Source: an uncultured Veillonella sp. (GTDB lineage: Bacteria > Bacillota > Negativicutes > Veillonellales > Veillonellaceae). Taken from it: a DNA stretch of 5,099 nt. A model generated the notes under the pieces. It made no database searches and had not been told where the DNA came from. It was given only the letters and a program-made list of their open reading frames with translations. Positions 1 to 5,099 of this stretch are shown here, piece by piece. The position numbers and the translations under genes were made by a program. Positions within the stretch are counted from its first letter, which is position 1. Every line of letters starts with the position of its first letter. The DNA lies in assembly GCA_934216375.1 (NCBI GenBank), contig CAKQBP010000121.1, positions 1 to 5,099 on the forward strand. Direction: 5' to 3'.

Positions 1-1369
1 GATATAATAAGGCAAGAATCGTAGACTTAATGGCACCTAATGGACGTGCACCATCATAACGGCGCCACTCTTCCATTAAGCGAATCATAGCGCCTACGGG
101 AGCCATAACTGCACTAGATAAAGCCCAGATTTGAGTAATTAACGTACCACTTGTAAGAATAAAAACAACAATAGATGCCAAACAAATACCAAAGAAAGCC
201 ACAAGTTGAGTATGTTTAGACATTGGTAAAATCATTTGTAGAACATATACAAAAAGTGCGATAGCACCAACCATCGAAATAACTACTAACAATGGATTTG
301 GTGTATAGGCAGGATAGATATCTGCAGGACCGAACTCATAGCCTTTTACAGCTAATTTCTCTGTAGCCATACCAATATAATTTATTGTAGTTTGTAATAC
401 GGTTTCATTATTTATACCTGTTTCATACATCGGGAACAAGTTAAAACGAATATTTCGCTCTATATCACTAATGTAAAAACGTTGTGCCGCTTCTTCAGGG
501 GTAATTTTCTTTAACTCCTCTTTAGCGATAGTATACACACGACCTACACTATAATTATTTTTGGCTGCCATTTCCAAGAAACCTTGTTGTGGCTCATACT
601 GCAACTGATTGACAGCTTCGATACCAACTAGTGGAATATGGTTTTTATTTAATAATGCTAATGTTTCATCCGTTAAATTAGGTGCACCAAGAGCTTCTTT
701 ACCAGCAAAAATCATCCCTGTTACATGAGGAATGCCTTCAAGTCGTTTAAATAGATATTGAATATCTTCAGATGTTACGTTTCTATAGTTTGTTGGACGA
801 ACGATAACATTGAAACCTCGATCTGCAACCTCTTGTGCTTGCAATTTTGAAATACCAAGATTCATCTTTGCATAGCTATCTGCTGTTGCACCATACAATT
901 CAAGAACAGGACCAATACTTGTATTAAGCTCTTTCACCTTGTCCTTGCCAATACGGTGGTATAAATCTTCTCGAATTTCTTTATAATAACCTTCTTTACC
1001 TGAAATTAATGCCACATAAGTCGCCCCAGGTTTAATCGCAGCGCCATTAACACGAACAGAGTCCATCTCTTCAGAGCTTAATACTTTAACTTGGCCCGCA
1101 TCTTTTGCTTTTTCTAACGTGCGATCATAAATAGCAAAAGCAGTCACACCAGCATTACGTAACGCATTAAAAGCTTCTTGTTGACTGCGCTTTTCAAAGG
1201 CACTGGCTCGTAAAACTGCATCATAATCTACGATATTTTCAATATGATTTTGAGATTTCTCAATCTGATGGCGTTCAAATACTAAGTATAAGGAAGATAA
1301 AAGACCTATAATAATACAAAGTATAAGAATCCATGAGTACTTACTTTTTTGTGTGTTCCGATGATTCAC
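1..1369 (-). CDS. DUF5693 family membrane protein (3' end outside window)
   Basis: The frame stays open from GTG at 1369–1367 to position 1 (456 codons plus one base), so the C-terminus is missing. The start is chosen because AAAGGA lies 6 nt upstream and the preceding gene's stop is 12 nt away. Residues 13–31 form one hydrophobic segment (WILILCIIIGLLSSLYLVF). Residues 32–355 are a large soluble region, probably extracytoplasmic, with alternating strand/helix character (for example GFNVIVRP near 185, GMIFAGKEALGAP near 218, IPLVGIEA near 245) and a conserved-looking RFYISDIERNIRF near 297. Hydrophobic segments follow at about 359–381, 388–410 and 414–432, with another starting near 448. One N-terminal anchor, a soluble domain and then a multi-pass C-terminus is the arrangement I recall for DUF5693, whose biochemical function I do not know. 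In Firmicutes this family often lies near csaB-type pyruvyl transferase genes, but that gene would be outside the window. An envelope polymer role is inference. The family call is from memory; the frame itself is certain. Confidence -1.
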   Translation of the reverse strand, partial: MNHRNTQKSKYSWILILCIIIGLLSSLYLVFERHQIEKSQNHIENIVDYDAVLRASAFEKRSQQEAFNALRNAGVTAFAIYDRTLEKAKDAGQVKVLSSEEMDSVRVNGAAIKPGATYVALISGKEGYYKEIREDLYHRIGKDKVKELNTSIGPVLELYGATADSYAKMNLGISKLQAQEVADRGFNVIVRPTNYRNVTSEDIQYLFKRLEGIPHVTGMIFAGKEALGAPNLTDETLALLNKNHIPLVGIEAVNQLQYEPQQGFLEMAAKNNYSVGRVYTIAKEELKKITPEEAAQRFYISDIERNIRFNLFPMYETGINNETVLQTTINYIGMATEKLAVKGYEFGPADIYPAYTPNPLLVVISMVGAIALFVYVLQMILPMSKHTQLVAFFGICLASIVVFILTSGTLITQIWALSSAVMAPVGAMIRLMEEWRRYDGARPLGAIKSTILALLY

Positions 1370-1375
1370 GACAAA

Positions 1376-1381
1376 TCCTTT
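1376..1381 (-). promoter_or_regulatory. Ribosome binding site of the DUF5693 gene
   Basis: AAAGGA directly follows the TAG stop of the DUF2993 gene and is 6 nt before the GTG at 1369–1367. No ATG in this frame lies close enough to this site to compete, so it fixes the non-ATG start. The closeness to the upstream stop suggests translational coupling within one transcript. Confidence -1.
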
Positions 1382-2077
1382 CTAGTTGAGTACAGGTTTA
1401 ACTTTAATGAGAATTTCACCATTATCAACAGTTAAACTTTCCGCTTTTACAGGAATTGGAAAATTGTTAAAGTCATAAATTTGAGTACTTTCTAACACAT
1501 TAGATGTCATTCCAGGAATTGTAGCACCATTTATGGTGAACTTTTTAGGTGAAAACAATAATGTATTGCCCTTTAACTCTAAATTCCCATCTAATTTAAC
1601 ATCCCCTTTAAACACCATGCCTACATTCATTTTGCCGGTTAGGCTAATATTATCTTTACTAATGTCAACTTGTACGTCTTGAATATCACTACCTGCTTCA
1701 TTACTTAAGAAAGTCGCTAAGTCAGCTTTATTAATAGTCCCATCAATACTAGCATTCCCGACACTAACGATATCAATTTGTTGACTAGCTAATAAAGAAA
1801 TTGGATTGACAAAGATTTGTTTAGCATCATATCGAAAACTAGCAAAATTCAATTTACCCAGTTTAATATTCTCCAAAGTGCCAAAAACACGATCTACCTC
1901 ACCATATAAAATTTTGAAAGCAGGTTGAGCCTCAACATTTACTGTTTGAGCCGTTGGTTTCAATGGTTCATTTAATTGGCTTTCAATACGAGAGCCAATA
2001 AAGGATGGCAATAAAAATTGGGATGCCACTACAAGAGCAATAATTAGCACTAATAGGAATAGTAAAAACTTTTTCAT
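1382..2077 (-). CDS. DUF2993 / LmeA-like envelope protein
   Basis: This is a 231-residue protein. Residues 1–23 are a lysine-led hydrophobic stretch (MKKFLLFLLVLIIALVVASQ), which is a signal peptide or membrane anchor. The protein has no cysteine, so it is not a lipoprotein. The rest matches my memory of the DUF2993 pattern: a short amphipathic segment (SFIGSRIESQLNEPL), then QPAFKILYGEVDRV near 51, then strand repeats on basic and small residues (IKLGKLNF, FRYDAKQIFVNPISLL), then INKADLATFLSN near 115, and a beta-rich C-terminal half (LDGNLELKGNTLLFSPKKF). The characterised member, mycobacterial LmeA, is a periplasmic phospholipid-binding protein needed for lipomannan elongation; nothing here shows the same substrate. 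An extracytoplasmic lipid-binding role is inferred. The gene starts 8 nt after prfB and ends (TAG) 12 nt before the DUF5693 gene, so it is probably co-transcribed with both. Confidence 0.8.
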   Translation of the reverse strand: MKKFLLFLLVLIIALVVASQFLLPSFIGSRIESQLNEPLKPTAQTVNVEAQPAFKILYGEVDRVFGTLENIKLGKLNFASFRYDAKQIFVNPISLLASQQIDIVSVGNASIDGTINKADLATFLSNEAGSDIQDVQVDISKDNISLTGKMNVGMVFKGDVKLDGNLELKGNTLLFSPKKFTINGATIPGMTSNVLESTQIYDFNNFPIPVKAESLTVDNGEILIKVKPVLN

Positions 2078-2080
2078 AGT

Positions 2081-2088
2081 ATCTCCTA
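2081..2088 (-). promoter_or_regulatory. Ribosome binding site overlapping the prfB stop codon
   Basis: The minus strand reads TTTAGGAGATACTATG. The prfB stop TAG (2088–2086) supplies the first bases of the Shine-Dalgarno AGGAGAT (2087–2081), which lies 3 nt before the ATG of the DUF2993 gene. A ribosome terminating prfB would sit on this site, so translation of the downstream gene is probably coupled to completion of RF2. Confidence 0.75.
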
Positions 2089-3193
2089 AATTGTTAAGTT
2101 AGCCTCTTTTTTTAAGAAACCTTCGATAAATGGGTCTAAGTTGCCATCCATAACAGCTTGAACATTACCAGTTTCTACACTAGTACGATGATCCTTAACA
2201 AGATTATATGGATGGAATACATAGGAACGAATTTGACTCCCCCACTCAATTGCTTGGTAGGTACCTCCAATCTGTTCTTTAAGTTCAGCTTGCTTTTCGA
2301 GCTCTAACTCAAATAGTTTCGCCCGTAACAAACGTAAAGCTTGTTCTCTATTCTGCATTTGAGAACGTTGTGTTTGGCATTGTACTACAATACCTGTTGG
2401 CTTATGTGTCATACGAACAGCAGAATCGGTTTTATTAATATGCTGACCACCAGCGCCACTAGCACGATATGTATCAACTTGAACGTCTTTCATATCGATA
2501 TTAATTTCTACAGTATCATCGATTTCAGGCATTACATCGACAGCAGCAAATGATGTATGACGTCGAGCCGCGGCATCAAATGGTGAAATACGAACGAGAC
2601 GATGCACACCTTTCTCAGACTTCAAGTAACCAAAGGCATTTTCACCTTTAACAAGGAATGTAGCAGATTTTATCCCTGCTTCATCACCAGGTTGTTCATC
2701 CATTAACTCGATGGAAAAGCCAGATTTTTCAGCCCAGCGCAAGTACATGCGAATTAACATAGAACACCAATCTTGTGCCTCCGTCCCACCAGCACCAGCA
2801 TGAAATGTTAAAATAGCATTATTTGCATCATATTCACCACTTAACAATAAAAGTACTTCTTGCTTTTCCAAGGTTTCTTCTATTTGCTTAACATATTCCT
2901 TGATTTCACTCTCCATGGAGAGGTCATCTTCATCTATAGCCATTTCAAGCATCACATTAGCATCTTCAATATCACTAACAAGTTGCTTATAACTTTCTAC
3001 AGCATTTTTTAATTGTGTGGCCTCTTGAGAAATCTCACGAGCTTTATCTGGATTATCCCAAAATGTAGGATCACTCATCTGTACATCAAGTGTAAATATT
3101 CGGTCTTCCTTTTGAGCGATGTTAAAGTGAATCCCTCATCCCATAAATACGTTCTTCTAAATTAGAAATAATCGGTTTTAGATCTTCTAACAA
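2086..3193 (-). CDS. prfB: Peptide chain release factor 2 (RF2), made by +1 programmed frameshift
   Basis: RF2 ends translation at UGA and UAA in the ribosomal A site and triggers peptidyl-tRNA hydrolysis. Two frames encode it. A short first ORF starts at TTG (3193–3191), has 23 sense codons (LEDLKPIISNLEERI then YGMRDSL) and stops at TAA (3124–3122). A +1 shift on CTT skips one T and continues NIAQKEDRIFTLDVQ into MSDPTFWDNP, giving 368 residues, normal for RF2. The joined segment aligns well with Bacillus RF2 around its frameshift as I remember it. Stop-codon recognition motif SPF is at about 203–205 and catalytic GGQ at about 248–250 within RASGAGGQHINKTDSAVR, the expected spacing. The N-terminal half is helical and charged, as in the family. 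SPF (not PxT) separates it from RF1. Translation from the internal ATG at 3078 alone would lose a conserved N-terminal helix, so the upstream part is real. The gene ends in TAG. Confidence 0.96.
3121..3139 (-). other. prfB: prfB +1 programmed ribosomal frameshift site with UAA stop
   Basis: The minus strand reads ATG AGG GAT TCA CTT TAA C. CTT (3127–3125) is the classical RF2 slippery codon: its leucine tRNA can re-pair with the overlapping TTT, after which AAC is read in the +1 frame. The following C is also classical. Two things depart from the common CTT TGA C arrangement. The stop is TAA. The Shine-Dalgarno-like element, AGGGGG three bases before CTT in E. coli, is here AGGGAT with only its first half matching; alternatively GAGG can pair, but then lies 6 nt from CTT. 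Alignment of the protein on both sides makes the shift point secure; frameshift efficiency cannot be read from sequence. Confidence 0.93.
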
Positions 3194-3200
3194 TTTATGT

Positions 3201-3210
3201 TCACCACCTT
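3201..3210 (-). promoter_or_regulatory. Strong Shine-Dalgarno deciding the TTG start of prfB
   Basis: AAGGTGGTGA matches the ideal anti-16S complement AAGGAGGTGA at 9 of 10 positions and sits 7 nt before TTG at 3193–3191. Going upstream, the TTG's frame reaches a stop codon just before this site and contains no other start codon after it. TTG is therefore the only reasonable initiator. A strong site with a weak start codon is a balanced combination for an autoregulated gene. Confidence 0.82.
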
Positions 3211-3224
3211 TAGTTAATTAGTCT

Positions 3225-3253
3225 ATTACATCAATAAACTATCACCTTAACAA
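3225..3253 (-). promoter_or_regulatory. Putative housekeeping sigma promoter for the prfB operon
   Basis: TTGTTA (3253–3248, 4 of 6 to TTGACA) and TGTAAT (3230–3225, 5 of 6 to TATAAT) are separated by exactly 17 nt. Transcription would begin near 3218, giving a very short leader before the ribosome binding site. The -35 box overlaps the end of the secA terminator's T-rich tail. AT-rich DNA gives such matches by chance, but a terminator immediately upstream makes a local promoter likely. Confidence 0.45.
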
Positions 3254-3305
3254 AATAGAAAAATGGCCGTTGCCCAGTGGAAATCCCTTTGAGCAACGTG
3301 CCATT
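3252..3305 (-). terminator. Intrinsic terminator downstream of secA
   Basis: The minus strand has AATGGCACGTTGC (3305–3293), a 19-nt loop, then GCAACGGCCATT (3273–3262): twelve base pairs with one bulged A. A T-rich tail follows (TTTCTATTTT, 3261–3252), continuous with the TT that ends the stem. The hairpin begins 8 nt after the secA stop codon. Stem, tail and position all fit rho-independent termination of secA. The large loop and interrupted T-tract allow some read-through into prfB. Confidence 0.85.
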
Positions 3306-3313
3306 CACAAATC

Positions 3314-5099
3314 TTAATCTATGTTTTGTGGCTCCAACACATCTTCATGATGGGATTGTGCACCTTCTAAGTGATCAACTGGTTCTTCGATTTCTTGAAT
3401 CAATTGTGCACGAATTTTGTATAATGCCATGATTGTCTCATCTTGAATAGCTGCAATCATGTTTTGGAACATATCAAAAGCTTCAAACTTATATTCTACC
3501 AACGGATTCTTTTGACCATATGCACGAAGGCCAATACCTTCTCGTAACATATCCATATTATCCAAATGTTCCATCCATTTATTATCAACAACGCGCAACA
3601 TAATCGCCTTTTCAAGTTGACTAAACATAGCCTCTCCAAGCATATCAACGCGATCTTGATACTCTTCATGAGCAATTTCTAATAAGCGTTCTAATAAGTC
3701 TTGACGACTATATTCTTCCATATCTTGAGAAGACATAATCTCTTCTGTTAAGAAATATTGACTTAAATGTTTATAGAGACCTTCATAATCCCATTCTTCT
3801 GGATAGAGCTTTTCATCAGCATAAGCATCTACAGATTCGGTAACAAGCTTGTCAATCATTTCATTAATTGTTTCACGCAAGGATTCGTTACGTAAAATAC
3901 GACGTCGTTGTTCGTATAATACTTCACGTTGTTGATTCATAACATCATCATATTCAAGTACATATTTACGAATATTGTAGTTATGATCCTCTACTTTCTT
4001 TTGAGCACGTTCAATAGATTTAGTAATCAAAGAATGCTCGATAGGTTCATCCTCTTCCATACCAAGTTTATCCATGATACCTGTAATATTATCAGCACCA
4101 AAGATACGCATTAAATCATCTTCCAAGGACAAGAAGAATTGCGAAGAACCAGGGTCACCTTGACGACCAGAACGACCACGTAACTGATTATCAATACGAC
4201 GGCTTTCATGGCGTTCAGTACCCAAAATTGCTAAACCACCTAGTTCAGGGACACCTTCCCCAAGAGTAATATCAGTACCACGACCAGCCATATTAGTAGC
4301 GATTGTTACCATTCCCATTTGGCCAGCAGCCGCAACGATTTCTGCTTCTTGTTCATGATGTTTAGCATTCAATACTTTATGAGGTACACCTGCACGTAAC
4401 AACATGTCTGAAAGTTCTTCAGACTGTGTAATAGATGTAGTACCAATCAAAATAGGTTGCCCTATTTGATGCCGTTCTACTGCATTACGTACTACGGCAC
4501 GATATTTAGCAGCTTTAGTTTTAAAAATCTGATCTGGCAAATCCATCCGAATTAAAGGTTTATTCGGTGGAATTGGTATAACCTCTAATCCATAAATATC
4601 GATAAATTCTTTTTCTTCTGTTTTAGCAGTACCTGTCATACCTGCTAATTTATCATACATACGGAAATAGTTCTGGAATGTGACAGATGCTAAAGTTTGG
4701 CTTTCGCGTTCAACTTTCAAACCTTCTTTAGCCTCAATAGCCTGATGCAAACCATCAGAATAACGGCGTCCAAACATCAAACGGCCCGTAAACTCATCGA
4801 CGATAACAACTTCACCATCTTTAACCACATAGTCAGTATCACGATGCATCATAGCATAAGCACGTAAAGAAGCACCAAGCAAATGATTCAACTCGATATT
4901 TTCTGCATCATATAGGTTTTCAACGCCAAGCATTTTTTCAACCTTTGCGATGCCAGAATCTGTAGGGGCAATAGTTTTTTGTTTTTCATCAATAACATAG
5001 TCTTCATCTTTTACAAGGTGAGGAACAATTTTAGCCAATTTATAATAATTATCGGTGGAACGTTGACCAGGACCTGAGATAATTAGCGGTGTTCTTGCT
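3314..5099 (-). CDS. secA: Preprotein translocase ATPase SecA (5' end outside window)
   Basis: SecA is the cytoplasmic ATPase that pushes unfolded preproteins through SecYEG. The visible 594 residues begin with [15 protein letters not shown], a conserved stretch near residue 210 of full-length SecA, so roughly the first 200 residues (Walker A and B) are outside the window. In visible numbering: the preprotein cross-linking domain leads to IVDEFTGR (99–106); TFQNYFR and LAGMTGTA are near 140–158; IPPNKP is at 176–181; helicase-like domain 2 has QPILIGTTS (214–222), [16 protein letters not shown] (265–280) and [13 protein letters not shown] with arginine fingers (305–317). The helical scaffold starts near 364 ([17 protein letters not shown]) and the two-helix finger region is near 502–537 ([20 protein letters not shown]). 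The last 24 residues are acidic with no cysteine, so the usual C-terminal zinc-binding motif is absent. A TTG at 5038–5036 is an internal leucine codon, not a start. The stop is TAA, followed by a terminator. Confidence 0.97.
   Translation of the reverse strand, partial: ARTPLIISGPGQRSTDNYYKLAKIVPHLVKDEDYVIDEKQKTIAPTDSGIAKVEKMLGVENLYDAENIELNHLLGASLRAYAMMHRDTDYVVKDGEVVIVDEFTGRLMFGRRYSDGLHQAIEAKEGLKVERESQTLASVTFQNYFRMYDKLAGMTGTAKTEEKEFIDIYGLEVIPIPPNKPLIRMDLPDQIFKTKAAKYRAVVRNAVERHQIGQPILIGTTSITQSEELSDMLLRAGVPHKVLNAKHHEQEAEIVAAAGQMGMVTIATNMAGRGTDITLGEGVPELGGLAILGTERHESRRIDNQLRGRSGRQGDPGSSQFFLSLEDDLMRIFGADNITGIMDKLGMEEDEPIEHSLITKSIERAQKKVEDHNYNIRKYVLEYDDVMNQQREVLYEQRRRILRNESLRETINEMIDKLVTESVDAYADEKLYPEEWDYEGLYKHLSQYFLTEEIMSSQDMEEYSRQDLLERLLEIAHEEYQDRVDMLGEAMFSQLEKAIMLRVVDNKWMEHLDNMDMLREGIGLRAYGQKNPLVEYKFEAFDMFQNMIAAIQDETIMALYKIRAQLIQEIEEPVDHLEGAQSHHEDVLEPQNID

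Noticed and set aside
2341..2553. Plus-strand 70-codon open frame
   Set aside because: It lies wholly antisense inside prfB, has no convincing ribosome binding site, and its product looks like low-complexity antisense translation.
2086..3078. prfB as a simple 330-residue gene starting at ATG 3078
   Set aside because: Upstream sequence encodes the conserved RF2 N-terminus in two frames joined at CTT TAA C, with a strong ribosome binding site before TTG 3193. No good ribosome binding site precedes ATG 3078.
3122..3124. In-frame stop in prfB as a pseudogene mutation
   Set aside because: The interruption sits at the universal RF2 recoding position with CTT and a following C, and the rest of the gene is intact with SPF and GGQ.
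3211..3225. Imperfect palindrome TAGTTAATTAGTCTA near the prfB transcription start, as an operator
   Set aside because: Only the outer three pairs and one inner pair match cleanly; this is within chance for AT-rich intergenic DNA.
3929..4114. Plus-strand 61-codon open frame
   Set aside because: It lies antisense within the SecA helical scaffold coding region; its Ile/Phe-rich product is typical of antisense translation of AT-rich coding DNA.
5036..5038. TTG as the start codon of secA
   Set aside because: The frame continues upstream to the window edge with conserved SecA sequence ([15 protein letters not shown]), so this TTG is an internal leucine codon and the gene is cut by the window.

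Overview
The window reads as chromosomal core sequence from an AT-rich Firmicute. The best guess is a diderm Negativicute of the Veillonella type. This rests on the SecA and RF2 protein character, the low GC, and the gene order secA–prfB–DUF2993–DUF5693. It is inference from memory, not a database match. All genes are on the minus strand, so transcription runs from high to low coordinates. I see no mobile element, CRISPR array, tRNA or rRNA.

Layout in the direction of transcription. (1) The 3' two thirds of secA (5099 to 3314), whose N-terminal part lies beyond the window's right edge. It is followed by a clear intrinsic terminator (about 3305–3252). (2) A short leader with a plausible promoter of its own (-35 at 3253–3248, -10 at 3230–3225) and a very strong Shine-Dalgarno leading to a TTG start. 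(3) prfB, release factor 2 (3193 to 2086), interrupted by an in-frame stop at codon 24 that must be bypassed by +1 frameshifting. (4) A DUF2993/LmeA-like envelope protein (2077 to 1382), whose ribosome binding site overlaps the prfB stop codon. (5) A GTG-started DUF5693-type membrane protein (1369 to beyond position 1), open through the window's left edge.

The last three genes are separated by only 8 and 12 nt and look like one operon: a translation factor followed by two cell-envelope proteins. secA is the usual upstream neighbour of prfB in Firmicutes, but here the two are separated by a terminator.

The most noteworthy point is the prfB recoding site. The slippery codon and following base are the classical ones, but the bypassed stop is UAA rather than the usual UGA, and the upstream Shine-Dalgarno-like stimulator is weaker than the classical one. 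UAA is read by both RF1 and RF2, so the textbook feedback, in which only RF2 reads the internal stop, should be altered. The gene's terminal stop is UAG, which is RF1-specific. A second notable point is a SecA C-terminus without the cysteine-rich zinc-binding motif.
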